From Chitinophagaceae bacterium (GTDB taxonomy: Bacteria > Bacteroidota > Bacteroidia > Chitinophagales > Chitinophagaceae), in contig JADKKJ010000012.1 in NCBI GenBank assembly GCA_016720565.1, forward strand, positions 496,001-560,000: a stretch of DNA of 64,000 nucleotides, given 5' to 3'. Within the stretch, counting starts at the first letter, position 1, and each line of letters begins with the position of its first letter. Positions 44,966-53,835 of the stretch are shown here, in pieces. Position numbers and translations under genes: made by a program. The notes beneath the pieces are model-generated. The model was given only the letters and a program-made list of their open reading frames with translations, made no database searches and was not told the origin of the DNA.

Positions 44966-45726
44966 GCTTGTTTTTTTTGAAAAAGCAAAGATAGAACAAC
45001 ATAGGCCAGTATGATAGCCGGAATGGCCAGCCATTTCAATAAAAATACCAGCAGCAACGCTAAAATGACAAGGCTATACTTCTCCTTATTATTGGCAAAA
45101 CTATAATCCCTGAATTTCAGGGCCATCAGTGGCAGCCTGGAAACCATCAGCCAGGAAAGCAGGATAGTGATCCCATAAATGAACCAATAGTTCTTCATCA
45201 GCGGCCCTACCCATGGTTGATCCACATTCCAGTAGATCAGCGGAAGTGAAGCGACGAAAATACCCGCAGCCGGAACCGGCATTCCCTTAAATCCATAAGA
45301 GGTGGATGTATCCAGGTTGAAACGCGCCAATCGGTAGGCCGCTGCCGCGGGAAGAATAAATACAGGGGCCAGCAGCCAGGTGGAAATATTCAATCCATCT
45401 TCCTGCTGCGCAAAAGAAAGGCGAAGGAACTGGTAAAGGATCATGGCAGGAGCCACACCAAAACTTACTACGTCGGCCAGTGAATCCAGTTGTTTGCCCA
45501 TTTCCGAATCGGCCTTCAGGGCCCTGGCCAGAAATCCATCTAAAAAATCTACAAGGGCCGCAAGCCCTATGAACAGGGAAGCCATCCATATCTGCGGAGG
45601 AATATCGATCCATTGTTTACCATCCTGGTCAGGTGAAAACACCAGGCCGTTCTGTAAAATGGCCACAATGGCCAGGCAACCAAAAACAAGATTCAGCAAG
45701 GTGAAAAAATTCGGAATTTGCTTCAT
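44962..45726 (-). CDS. pssA: CDP-diacylglycerol-serine O-phosphatidyltransferase
   Basis: A 254-residue integral membrane CDP-alcohol phosphatidyltransferase with about 7-8 helices. The DG-x2-AR-x8-G-x3-D-x3-D signature is complete in DFLDGFLARAL through GKQLDSLADVVSFG. IPNFFTLLNLVFGCLAI at the N-terminus is typical of the PssA type II branch. It makes phosphatidylserine, the precursor of phosphatidylethanolamine. Coupled to purS by an ATGA overlap. Confidence 0.92.
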   Translation of the reverse strand: MKQIPNFFTLLNLVFGCLAIVAILQNGLVFSPDQDGKQWIDIPPQIWMASLFIGLAALVDFLDGFLARALKADSEMGKQLDSLADVVSFGVAPAMILYQFLRLSFAQQEDGLNISTWLLAPVFILPAAAAYRLARFNLDTSTSYGFKGMPVPAAGIFVASLPLIYWNVDQPWVGPLMKNYWFIYGITILLSWLMVSRLPLMALKFRDYSFANNKEKYSLVILALLLVFLLKWLAIPAIILAYVVLSLLFQKKQA

Positions 45727-45734
45727 AAAAAAAA

Positions 45735-47024
45735 TTATCGCTTCATCAGGGCTTCTATCTCTTCTATCGTGATCGGAATATTTTTCATCAGGTCCCTGTT
45801 ACCATTTCTGGTGATCCATACATTATTCTCAATACGCACACCCATTTGCTCTTCCTCTATATAGATTCCTGGCTCGATCGTGAATACCATACCCGCTTTT
45901 ATAGGCTCGGTCCTGGTACCCAGGTCATGCACATCCACGCCTAAATGGTGAGAGATGCCATGATAAAGATATTTACGGTAGGCGCGGTTCTCCGGATCCT
46001 CATTCTTCACTTCAGTCCTTTTCAGTAACCCGATCTTCAGGAATTGCTGGGTAGCTTCTTCTCCCACTTTATCTGTATAATCCAGTATGCTGATTCCCGG
46101 TTTCAAAATACTTTTGGCATAATCATGTAAATGAAGACAGGCATTATATACCGTCTTCTGCCGACGGCTGAATTTTCCATTTACGGGAACCGTTCTCGTG
46201 AGGTCGGCACAATAGCCACCATATTCCGCACCAAAATCCATCAGTATCAATTCACCATCTTTACACTCTGCATTATTGCTAACATAGTGCAGGGTCCTTG
46301 CCCTGTCGCCACTTGCAATAATGCTGCCATAGGCTTCGCCGGTAGCGCGCTGGCGCAGGAAGGAATGAACGATCTCAGCTTCTATCTCATATTCCATTAC
46401 CCCCGGACGTATGAACTTCAGCAAATGCCTGAATGTATTGTCAGTTATATCAATGGCTTTCTGTAAAACATTCACTTCATAAGCGGTTTTTATTCCGCGC
46501 AGGTCTTTCATGATCCTTGCAGCCCTGTGATACTGATGAAGCGGGTAACGTGATCTCATCTCATCAATGAATCGATAATCTCTTGACCTTACCTGGCTTG
46601 CCTTGCGATCGTTCTCGTTGGAATCAAGATAGATCCCGTCTGCCAGGTGTATCCAACCCTGTAATAACGCATCAATAGAATCCAGCCATACTATAGTCTG
46701 CATCCCACTGATGGCACGGGCCTCATTCACCCTTAATCTTTTTCCGTCCCATTTCTCCTTCATTTCATTAGGCCTTACCAATACCAGCACTTCCCTGTAT
46801 TTGGGATCGGGGTTATCCGGGAAAAGGATCACCATACTATCTTCCTGCTCAATACCACTGAGCCAGAACAGGTCACTGTTTTGTTTAAACCGATAAATGG
46901 CATCGCCATTACTCGGCACTTCATCATTGCTTACAAAAATGGCAATGCTGTTCTTGGCCATCCGGGCTACGAACCTTTCACGGTTATGCACGAATAATTG
47001 CGGGTCTAATGGTAAATATTTCAT
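45735..47024 (-). CDS. Xaa-Pro aminopeptidase (M24B)
   Basis: A 429-residue aminopeptidase P. The N-terminal domain has RFVARMAKNSIAIFVSNDE and SDLFWLSGIEQED. The pita-bread catalytic domain holds the dinuclear metal ligands: Asp in ILMDFGAEYGGYCADLTRTVPV (two Asp), His in GISHHLGVDVHD, Glu in FTIEPGIYIE and Glu in GVRIENNVW. It removes N-terminal residues before proline. It lies 8 bp upstream of pssA on the same strand. Confidence 0.93.
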   Translation of the reverse strand: MKYLPLDPQLFVHNRERFVARMAKNSIAIFVSNDEVPSNGDAIYRFKQNSDLFWLSGIEQEDSMVILFPDNPDPKYREVLVLVRPNEMKEKWDGKRLRVNEARAISGMQTIVWLDSIDALLQGWIHLADGIYLDSNENDRKASQVRSRDYRFIDEMRSRYPLHQYHRAARIMKDLRGIKTAYEVNVLQKAIDITDNTFRHLLKFIRPGVMEYEIEAEIVHSFLRQRATGEAYGSIIASGDRARTLHYVSNNAECKDGELILMDFGAEYGGYCADLTRTVPVNGKFSRRQKTVYNACLHLHDYAKSILKPGISILDYTDKVGEEATQQFLKIGLLKRTEVKNEDPENRAYRKYLYHGISHHLGVDVHDLGTRTEPIKAGMVFTIEPGIYIEEEQMGVRIENNVWITRNGNRDLMKNIPITIEEIEALMKR

Positions 47025-47172
47025 ACTGTTAAGTTCTTGGTTAGGACTTTAAAGATAAGGCTGAAAGGGGTTTACCCCAGACCATTGGTAGAAATCCAGT
47101 CTTCCTAATCCCAAAATGACCCCAGATCTGTCTTAAATCATATTATTGTTAATAATAATATATAAAATCTAT

Positions 47173-47188
47173 TTTCCTTACAAGGAAA
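47173..47188. repeat. Inverted repeat upstream of pckA
   Basis: TTTCCTT-AC-AAGGAAA, 7-bp arms and a 2-bp spacer, 3 bp from the second palindrome at 47191-47204. It may be an upstream regulator site. Confidence 0.55.
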
Positions 47189-47190
47189 TA

Positions 47191-47204
47191 CTAACGACCG
47201 TTAG
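47191..47204. promoter_or_regulatory. TetR-operator-like palindrome over the pckA promoter
   Basis: CTAACG-AC-CGTTAG has 6-bp perfect arms, the architecture common for TetR-family operators. It overlaps the position of the -33 element for the -7 box at 47224, so binding should block the promoter. No TetR-family gene is in the window. Confidence 0.6.
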
Positions 47205-47231
47205 ATTTATATACCAGTCACCCTAACTTTG
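47201..47231 (+). promoter_or_regulatory. Predicted pckA promoter
   Basis: TAACTTTG at 47224-47231 matches TANNTTTG. A weak -33 element, TTAG, lies 19 bp upstream at 47201-47204, inside the palindrome. The start codon follows 25 bp after the -7 box. Confidence 0.6.
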
Positions 47232-47256
47232 TGCTTCAACAAACAACGATTGCAGT

Positions 47257-48861
47257 ATGGCCTCCCCTATTTTGTCCATTCCTTTAAAAGCCCTTGCCAA
47301 ATCCGGTTTGAAAAATGCAGCATCCATTCACTACCAGCTCAGCCCCGAGGAACTGGTGCAGGATACGCTTCGTATAGGCGAAGGAGTACTGAATAATACA
47401 GGAGCCCTGGTGATCCGGACCGGTGAATTCACGGGCAGGTCTCCCAAAGACAAGTTCACCGTAAAAGATGAGATCACGGCTGATACCGTACACTGGAATG
47501 AATTCAACCTCCCAATTGATGCCCGCCAGTTTGATATTGTTTATGACAAGGTGATCAAATACCTGGATACCCTTCCGGAGATCTGGGTGCGCGACTGCTA
47601 TGCCTGCGCGGATCCCCGTTTTCGCCTGAATGTTCGCTGCATCAATGAAAAACCCTGGAACAACCTTTTCGCCTATAACATGTTCCTTCGACCCACTGAA
47701 GAAGAACTGGAAGATTTCGAACCTGAATGGCAGGTGATCTCGGTACCCGGCCTTTTATTGGATGCAGCGGAATGCGGTACCCGCCAGCACAATGCGGCCA
47801 TGATATCATTTACAAAAAAATTGATCCTTATTGCCGGAACTGGTTATACCGGCGAGACCAAAAAAGGTATTTTTTCCATTCTTAATTATATCCTTCCCCA
47901 GCAGAAAAATGTATTGAGCATGCATTGCAGTGCCAATATGGGAGCAGCCGGGGATACAGCTGTATTTTTTGGATTAAGTGGTACCGGCAAAACAACGCTG
48001 AGTGCTGACCCTAATCGAAAGCTGATTGGTGACGATGAACATGGCTGGACCGATGATGGCATTTTTAATTTCGAAGGCGGATGCTATGCAAAGACCATTA
48101 ACCTGACTGAAGAAAAAGAACCTGAGATCTTCCATGCTATTCGTCCGGGCGCCCTGGTAGAAAATGTGGTCTTCTTCCCTGGCAGCAATGAAATAGATTT
48201 TGACAATGGAAGTATAACAGAAAATACAAGAGTATCTTATCCCCTTCATTTTATCAGCAATGCCATGGAACCATCCATTGGTGGTTTGCCAAAAAATATT
48301 TTCTTCCTTACCTGTGATGCCTTCGGCGTTCTTCCACCTGTATCCAGGCTTTCTGCAGAGCAGGCCATGTACCAGTTCATATCCGGCTATACCGCAAAAG
48401 TGGCCGGTACTGAAACAGGCGTGACCGAACCCAAGCCAACTTTCAGCGCCTGTTTTGGAGCGCCATTCTTACCACTGCATCCTGGCAAATACGCAAAAAT
48501 GCTGGGAGAAAAAATGAAAGCCCATGATGTGAATGTTTGGATGATCAATACTGGTTGGACCGGCGGTCCCTACGGCGTTGGCTCAAGAATGAAATTAAAA
48601 TATACCCGTGCCATGATCACCGCGGCCCTGGAAGGAAAACTGGATAACGTGGAATACCATCAGGATCCATTCTTCGGTATGTCCATCCCAGCCAGTTGTC
48701 CCGATGTTCCCACTGAATTGCTGGACCCAAGAAATACCTGGTCTGACAAAAATGCGTACGATGAAAAAGCAAAATACCTGGCCAGCCTTTTTGTTAAGAA
48801 TTTTTCCAAGTATGCAGATGGTGTAACCGCCGATATTCTGGCAGCGGCACCTAAGGCCTGA
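47257..48861 (+). CDS. pckA: ATP-dependent phosphoenolpyruvate carboxykinase
   Basis: A 534-residue enzyme of normal length. The P-loop FGLSGTGKTTLSADPNR is near residue 239. RTGEFTGRSPKDKF, FSILNYILPQ, LIGDDEHGWTDDGIFNFEGGCYAK (metal and substrate ligands) and NTGWTGGPYGVGSRMKL are family signatures. It converts oxaloacetate to phosphoenolpyruvate for gluconeogenesis, needed when uronates or amino acids are the carbon source. Followed by a strong terminator. Confidence 0.96.
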   Translation: MASPILSIPLKALAKSGLKNAASIHYQLSPEELVQDTLRIGEGVLNNTGALVIRTGEFTGRSPKDKFTVKDEITADTVHWNEFNLPIDARQFDIVYDKVIKYLDTLPEIWVRDCYACADPRFRLNVRCINEKPWNNLFAYNMFLRPTEEELEDFEPEWQVISVPGLLLDAAECGTRQHNAAMISFTKKLILIAGTGYTGETKKGIFSILNYILPQQKNVLSMHCSANMGAAGDTAVFFGLSGTGKTTLSADPNRKLIGDDEHGWTDDGIFNFEGGCYAKTINLTEEKEPEIFHAIRPGALVENVVFFPGSNEIDFDNGSITENTRVSYPLHFISNAMEPSIGGLPKNIFFLTCDAFGVLPPVSRLSAEQAMYQFISGYTAKVAGTETGVTEPKPTFSACFGAPFLPLHPGKYAKMLGEKMKAHDVNVWMINTGWTGGPYGVGSRMKLKYTRAMITAALEGKLDNVEYHQDPFFGMSIPASCPDVPTELLDPRNTWSDKNAYDEKAKYLASLFVKNFSKYADGVTADILAAAPKA

Positions 48862-48880
48862 ACCTAACAGTTATATACTT

Positions 48881-48917
48881 CTAAACCCCGGAATTTCTCC
48901 GGGGTTTAGTTTTTATT
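48881..48917 (+). terminator. Intrinsic terminator after pckA
   Basis: 12-bp perfect arms (CTAAACCCCGGA / TCCGGGGTTTAG), a 5-nt loop, then a T-rich tail. Confidence 0.9.
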
Positions 48918-48983
48918 TAACGGGAGGTAACCATCCTGCTGCCTTTTTTTCACGACATTAGTAAGGTGGTCAACAGAAAAAAA

Positions 48984-49572
48984 ATGAATTACAGGAGGAT
49001 CCATTTATTCACGATGGTTTTATCCCTTTCGGCAGCCGTTATTGTAATGCCCGGGCCAGAGATAAAACCTGTCCCTGCAACCTTCTCCAAAATTGCAGCC
49101 ACTGAAGAGGAACTGATCTCCTGGGATGCCGATAGAAAACTGACCTGGGATGATTACAGGGGCGAACCTGATCCTTCTACAGATGCAGCAGCCTCAACTA
49201 CCACCCGGCTCACGGTCTCTTACCAGTTTAAAAAGATGGATACAGATTCACTATAAGGTCAGGCTTCGACCCTTACCGTTCCTGGGGTACGCACCGAACC
49301 GCATATATACTTTCACACGAGCAGGGGCATTTTGATCTTGCCGAAGTATACGCTAGAAAATTGTTCAGAAAACTATCTGAATACAGGTTTGATGCAAATA
49401 ATTACAGGAAAGACCTGAAAAGATCTATGATGATGTGATCAAAGAAAAAGAAGCGATACAGAATGAGTATGATGAAGAGACCCGGCATAGCATACTTAAG
49501 GCAAAGCAGGCGGAATGGCTGAAAAAGATCGCGGCCATGCTGGAAGAAACCAATGAATACGCGTCTTATTAA
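48984..49572 (+). pseudogene. DUF922-like secreted putative Zn-protease, broken by two one-base deletions
   Basis: Starts at MNYRRIHLFTMVLSLSA (signal peptide) and reads LISWDADRKLTWDDYRGEPDP and ASTTTRLTVSYQF before a premature stop at 49256. In another frame FTIRSGFDPYRSWGTHR and ILSHEQGHFDLAEVYARKL follow, with the HExxH-like HEQGH. A third frame ends KIYDDVIKEKEAIQ through EYASY at 49572. Adding one T to the TT at 49247-49248 and one A to the AAAA at 49418-49421 restores a single 196-residue protein. The family name DUF922 is recalled from the Trp-Asp-x-F/Y and HExGH pattern. It may be an intact gene with sequence errors. Confidence 0.7.
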
Positions 49573-50204
49573 AATAACCCGTATAATTCAGCATCCACCC
49601 TGCGAATGATCTCACCAAAATCTTCATCCCTCTCGGCAAATTTATTCTTGTCCACGTCTATGATCAGCAGCTTGCCTTCTTTATAATCTCCGATCCATTT
49701 CGTGTAGAACTCATTCAGTTTTTTAAGATAATCCAGGCGGATATTCTCTTCGTATTCCCTACCTCTTTTCTGTATCTGTCCTACCAGTGTAGGAACCGAT
49801 GCCTGCAGGTAGATCAAAAGGTCGGGAGGTTGCACCAGCGTTTTCAGCGTCTGGAAAAAATGATAGTAATTATCAAAATCCCTTTTGCTCATCAATCCCA
49901 TTTCATGAAGGTTCGGTGCGAAAATATTCGCATCCTCATAAATGGTACGGTCCTGGATCACCGTTTCAGTTCCCTGCTGTATCTCTACCAGCTGGCGCAG
50001 GCGACTATTCAGAAAATAGATCTGAAGGTTAAAACTCCAGCGGGGCATGTCCTCATAAAAATCCATGAGGTAGGGATTATGGTCCACATCCTCAAAATTT
50101 GGGATCCATTTATAATGCTTGCTGAGCATTTCCGTAAGCGTGGTCTTTCCCGCACCGATATTGCCGGCTATAGCAATATGTTTGGGTTTCTTAATCTTTG
50201 CCAT
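49569..50204 (-). CDS. Deoxynucleoside kinase
   Basis: A 211-residue kinase. The P-loop IAGNIGAGKTTLTEML is near residue 11, the base-recognition region is WSFNLQIYFLNSRLRQL, and VIQDRTIYEDANIFA carries the DR(S/T)-type motif. KRGREYEENIRLDYLKKLNEFY is the lid region. It phosphorylates deoxyadenosine or deoxyguanosine for salvage; substrate preference cannot be read. Its end overlaps the DUF922-like gene convergently by 4 bp. Confidence 0.9.
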   Translation of the reverse strand: MAKIKKPKHIAIAGNIGAGKTTLTEMLSKHYKWIPNFEDVDHNPYLMDFYEDMPRWSFNLQIYFLNSRLRQLVEIQQGTETVIQDRTIYEDANIFAPNLHEMGLMSKRDFDNYYHFFQTLKTLVQPPDLLIYLQASVPTLVGQIQKRGREYEENIRLDYLKKLNEFYTKWIGDYKEGKLLIIDVDKNKFAERDEDFGEIIRRVDAELYGLF

Positions 50205-50228
50205 TCAGATCTATTACCTTGTTAAATT

Positions 50229-50399
50229 CTAAACTTTTGCTTTTCTGTTTGCCAGGATCAGCAGGATCAATGCAAGTGGTAAAGGGGTCCACCAGAAATC
50301 CTCCAGTTCCGTTAGTGCAGCATCTTTCGACATTATTTTCATACCAATAGAAGCCGCGAGGGCGATCACTGCCAGTACCAGCAGAAAGGTTTTGTTCAT
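50229..50399 (-). CDS. Small two-helix membrane protein, function unknown
   Basis: A 56-residue reading frame from ATG at 50399 to TAG at 50229. It encodes a hydrophobic N-terminal helix (FLLVLAVIALAASIGM), a short polar loop (KIMSKDAALTELEDFWW) and a second helix (PLALILLILA) ending in basic NRKAKV. It has no Cys and is not a signal-peptide-only fragment. The hydrophobic periodicity and a stop just before the neighbouring gene favour a real gene. I do not recognise the family. Confidence 0.5.
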   Translation of the reverse strand: MNKTFLLVLAVIALAASIGMKIMSKDAALTELEDFWWTPLPLALILLILANRKAKV

Positions 50400-50470
50400 A
50401 TGCAGTTTTTTAAATGGTGAATAGGTTTATCCTTTTAAAAATACTGTAAAAAAACAATACCCCACCCTGG

Positions 50471-51475
50471 CTAATAATAATTCAATCCAATGGCCTCCCT
50501 CACTAAAGCCATGGTTAGCCTTGCACTTTTCCGGGCCTTTTCCGCGCCTTTTTCCATTACCGCTTTCAGGTAAGCCTTGTCATTCCGGATGGAATCTGCT
50601 TTTTCCCGGATCGGTGAAATAAATCTAACCATATCCTCCGCCAGTTGCTTTTTCATATCCCCATACCTTATCCGGCACTGATCATAATCTTCCAAAAACT
50701 TATTTACCTGGGCAGGTTCGCTCACCAGTTTCATCAGCAGGAATATATTCTCAATATAATCCGGCTTGGCCATACCGGGTTCTGTTGGACCGCTGTCGGT
50801 CTTAGCCTTCATTACTTTTTTCCGTATCAGCTCATCACTATCAGATAGATAAAGAGTGGCCAGCTGGTTCTCACTTTTACTCATTTTACCTGCCCCATCC
50901 AGGCTGGGTACCTTCACCAGGTCTTCGCCATAATTGAAAGCGCTGGGTTCGGGGAAAATATCCCCATACCGGTGATTGAAACGATTCACAAAAGTGCGGG
51001 CCATTTCCAGGTGTTGTTCCTGGTCCTTTCCCACAGGCACCAGCATAGCCCGGTGAAGAAGGATATCCGCGGCCTGCAATACAGGATAGGTCAGCAAACC
51101 AGCATTGATATTATCAGGTTGCGATCTTGCTTTATCCTTGAAGGTAGTGGTCTTTTCCAGCTCACCTTTATAGGCCATCATCGTGAGGTAGAGATATAAT
51201 TCGGAAGTTTCGAATATATGGCTCTGGCAATAAAGCGCCACTTTATCCGGATCCAGCCCGCAGGCAATATTTTCCGCCAAAACCCTTTCTACGTTCTGCT
51301 TTAATTCCTTGGTATCCGGGTGGGTGGTAAGGGAATGCAGGTCGGCCACCATGAAAAAGCATTCAAATTCATCCTGCAGGCGTACATAGTTCTTTACTGC
51401 CCCGAAATAATTTCCCAGGTGCAGGAAGCCCGTGGGTCTTATCCCACTCATTACTATCTCTTTCTTGTTCAACAT
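50471..51475 (-). CDS. trpS: Tryptophanyl-tRNA synthetase
   Basis: A 334-residue class I synthetase. The HIGH equivalent is HLGN in RPTGFLHLGNYFGAVKN, and KMSKS is exact in GAGKMSKSENQ. VPVGKDQEQHLEMARTFVNRFN and DSGPTEP are TrpRS signatures. Length is normal for the bacterial type. Divergent from gatC across a 52-bp spacer. Confidence 0.95.
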   Translation of the reverse strand: MLNKKEIVMSGIRPTGFLHLGNYFGAVKNYVRLQDEFECFFMVADLHSLTTHPDTKELKQNVERVLAENIACGLDPDKVALYCQSHIFETSELYLYLTMMAYKGELEKTTTFKDKARSQPDNINAGLLTYPVLQAADILLHRAMLVPVGKDQEQHLEMARTFVNRFNHRYGDIFPEPSAFNYGEDLVKVPSLDGAGKMSKSENQLATLYLSDSDELIRKKVMKAKTDSGPTEPGMAKPDYIENIFLLMKLVSEPAQVNKFLEDYDQCRIRYGDMKKQLAEDMVRFISPIREKADSIRNDKAYLKAVMEKGAEKARKSARLTMALVREAIGLNYY

Positions 51476-51515
51476 TTTTGATCTTTGAAAAATCAGGGTA
51501 AGGCGGCGAAGATAC

Positions 51516-51523
51516 TATCTTTG
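51516..51523 (+). promoter_or_regulatory. -7 box of gatC, possibly a leaderless message
   Basis: TATCTTTG fits TANNTTTG exactly and ends only 4 bp before the gatC ATG at 51528, so the transcript may start at or next to the start codon. No clear -33 element sits 19-21 bp upstream. Confidence 0.45.
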
Positions 51524-51527
51524 CGGC

Positions 51528-51821
51528 ATGGAAGTAAACTCCTCCCTGATAGAAAAACTTTCCACACTTTCGAGGTTGCAGTTCAATGAAATGGAGAAAG
51601 AAGAGATCCGCCAGGACCTTCAACGGATGATCCATTTCGTAGAAAAATTAAATGAACTGAACCTGGAAGGGGTTGAACCGTTGTTGCATATCCCGGATGA
51701 GAACAATGTACTGAGGGAAGACCTGGTAAAAGGAGAATTGACCCGGGAACAGGCCTTGAAAAACGCGCCCAGTCAAAACGGCGAATTTTTCCTGGTACCT
51801 AAAGTGATCCAAAAAAGATAA
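51528..51821 (+). CDS. gatC: Asp-tRNA(Asn)/Glu-tRNA(Gln) amidotransferase subunit C
   Basis: A 97-residue GatC. LIEKLSTLSRLQFNEMEKEEIRQDLQRMIHFVEKLNELN and the C-terminal NAPSQNGEFFLVPKVI match the family. It stabilises GatA/GatB, which make Gln-tRNA and Asn-tRNA by transamidation. gatA and gatB are elsewhere. An ABC ATPase follows 21 bp later. Confidence 0.94.
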   Translation: MEVNSSLIEKLSTLSRLQFNEMEKEEIRQDLQRMIHFVEKLNELNLEGVEPLLHIPDENNVLREDLVKGELTREQALKNAPSQNGEFFLVPKVIQKR

Positions 51822-51842
51822 GCGGCCACATCAACTATTTTT

Positions 51843-52550
51843 ATGTCAGACAGTATTATTCACCTCGAAGGGATCCGGAAAAGTTATTTCATGGGTAGGA
51901 ATGAACTGGAGGTGCTGAAAGGGATCTCCCTGGATATTCAGCGAAATGAATACGTGGCATTGATGGGACCTTCCGGTTCGGGAAAAAGCACCCTGATGAA
52001 TATCGTGGGCTGTTTGGATACTGCCAGCGCCGGAAAATATATCCTCAACGGCCATGATGTCAGCACTATGAAGGATAATGACCTGGCCACCATTCGAAAT
52101 AAAGAGATCGGTTTTGTTTTCCAGCAGTTCAACCTGCTTCCCCGGCTTACTGCACTGGAAAATGTGGCCCTTCCGCTGGTATATGCCGGTATCGGCAAAA
52201 AACAGCGTAACGAAAAAGCCATGCACGTAATGGAAATGGTCAGCCTGGTAGACCGTTCCCATCACAAACCGAATGAACTTTCCGGCGGACAATGTCAAAG
52301 GGTGGCTATTGCCCGTGCACTGGTAAATGATCCTTCATTGATACTAGCTGATGAACCTACTGGTAACCTTGATACCCGAACCTCCTATGAGATCATGGGG
52401 ATATTCGATAACATCTATAAGAACGGGAATACCATCGTTCTGGTAACACATGAAGAAGATATCGCCAATCATGCCCGGAGGGTAGTGCGGTTAAGGGATG
52501 GTTTGGTGGAAACAGATCGCGCAAATGAAAAACTTATTCTTCATAAATAA
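51843..52550 (+). CDS. ABC transporter ATP-binding protein (MacB/LolD-like)
   Basis: A 235-residue ATPase. Walker A is GPSGSGKST, the Q-loop region is FVFQQFNLLPRLTALENV, the signature LSGGQCQRVAIARAL, Walker B LILADEPTGNLD, and the switch His is in VTHEEDIA. This pattern belongs to the MacB/LolD group, which pairs with FtsX-like permeases to move substances or lipoproteins. No permease is adjacent. Six bases separate it from the cobalamin adenosyltransferase. Confidence 0.93.
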   Translation: MSDSIIHLEGIRKSYFMGRNELEVLKGISLDIQRNEYVALMGPSGSGKSTLMNIVGCLDTASAGKYILNGHDVSTMKDNDLATIRNKEIGFVFQQFNLLPRLTALENVALPLVYAGIGKKQRNEKAMHVMEMVSLVDRSHHKPNELSGGQCQRVAIARALVNDPSLILADEPTGNLDTRTSYEIMGIFDNIYKNGNTIVLVTHEEDIANHARRVVRLRDGLVETDRANEKLILHK

Positions 52551-52555
52551 TAATA

Positions 52556-53119
52556 ATGGCAGATAAGATCTATACCAAGACGGGTGATAAAGGAACGACC
52601 TCATTGATCGGCGGCACCAAAGTGCCTAAATCACATTTAAGGATCGAATCCTATGGCAACGTAGATGAGCTGAATTCCTATATTGGTCTCTGTCGTGACC
52701 ATATTCATATTGAACCGGTGAGGGAACTTCTTCGTGAGATCCAGGACCGCCTGTTTACCATCGGCTCTTCACTGGCCTGTGATCCGGAGAAGGAACCGGG
52801 GTTGAAGATCCCGGACCTTAAAGAAGAAGATGTAAGCCTGCTGGAAAAAGATATAGACCGGATGAATGAACAGATACCTGCAATGAAAAGTTTTATTCTG
52901 CCAGGAGGAGATATCGCCATTTCCCATTTGCATGTGGCCCGCTGCATTTGCCGCAGGGCAGAAAGATCATGTGTAAGATTGAAAATGGAAGACACTGAGG
53001 TGGAGGCCATCATCATTAAATATCTCAATCGCCTCAGCGATCATTTATTTGTCCTTTGCCGCTATATGGCCCATCAGTTAAATGTAGAGGAGATCCCCTG
53101 GAAACCCCGGCTCAGCTGA
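52556..53119 (+). CDS. ATP:cob(I)alamin adenosyltransferase (PduO type)
   Basis: A 187-residue trimeric-type adenosyltransferase. KIYTKTGDKGTTSLIGG at the N-terminus binds ATP, VDELNSYIGLCRD and the late HVARCICRRAERS and IIKYLNRLSDHLFVLCRYM are family signatures. It makes adenosylcobalamin for enzymes such as methylmalonyl-CoA mutase, which are not present in this window. Overlaps the convergent lolD-like gene by 8 bp. Confidence 0.93.
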   Translation: MADKIYTKTGDKGTTSLIGGTKVPKSHLRIESYGNVDELNSYIGLCRDHIHIEPVRELLREIQDRLFTIGSSLACDPEKEPGLKIPDLKEEDVSLLEKDIDRMNEQIPAMKSFILPGGDIAISHLHVARCICRRAERSCVRLKMEDTEVEAIIIKYLNRLSDHLFVLCRYMAHQLNVEEIPWKPRLS

Positions 53120-53764
53120 TCTTTCCATCTTTCATGGTAAGAAGGCGGTCGCTTAGCCTTGACAGCTCTTCATTATGCGTAACGATCAGGAAAGTTTGTC
53201 CAACTCTTTTTCTCAGGTCAAAAAATAATTGATGCAGTTCACGGGCATTGGCCGTATCCAGGTTACCACTGGGTTCATCCGCGAATACAATATCCGGGTC
53301 ATTGATCAGCGCCCGCGCCACGGCCACCCTTTGTTGCTCTCCTCCTGATAGCTGATTTGGCTTGTTCTCCAATCTGTCTGCCAATCCAAGATCGGTAAGT
53401 AATGACAGGGCCTTCTCCTTCACTTCTGATCTTTTCCTTCCTGCCAGCCATCCGGGGATCGAAACATTCTCCAGGGCTGAAAATTCAGGCAACAGGTGGT
53501 GAAACTGGAAAACAAAACCAATATGCTTGTTTCGGAAAGAGGCCAGCTGGTTCCCGGTAAGGCTATCTAACCTTATATCGTTCATCCTTACCTCTCCGGA
53601 ATCAGGACGGTCAAGGGTGCTTAAAATATGCAGTAAAGTGCTTTTTTCCGGAGCCTGAAGGGCCCGGAAATACAAACTACCTCCCCTTTTTGAATATGGA
53701 TATCCACTCCTTTCAGTACCTGGAGCTGGCCATATGTCTTAAATATGTTATGTCCGTGGATCAT
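53112..53764 (-). CDS. lolD: LolD-like ABC transporter ATP-binding protein, frameshifted in Walker A
   Basis: The gene starts at MIHGHNIFKTYGQLQVLKG (53764). The Walker A should read GPSGSGKST, but on the minus strand an extra C (CCC, plus-strand G-run 53660-53662) and an extra A (six, plus-strand T-run 53642-53647) shift the frame twice. From KSTLLHILSTLDRP on, the frame is normal: FVFQFHHLLPEFSALENV, LSGGEQQRVAVARAL, DIVFADEPSGNLD, VTHNEELS. With both bases removed the protein is 216 residues. LolD serves the LolCDE lipoprotein-release system. Read literally the P-loop is destroyed, so this is a sequence error or a pseudogene. Confidence 0.75.
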
Positions 53765-53835
53765 AGCTTAATCTGGGTCGAAACTACATAAAAGCAGCCC
53801 AAAAACGCCAGGCTTCTGCATTGTGCAACTATTGA

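Noticed and set aside
51843..53764. Two ABC ATPases as one transporter
   Set aside because: They are convergent, separated by the cobalamin adenosyltransferase gene, and no permease is near either.
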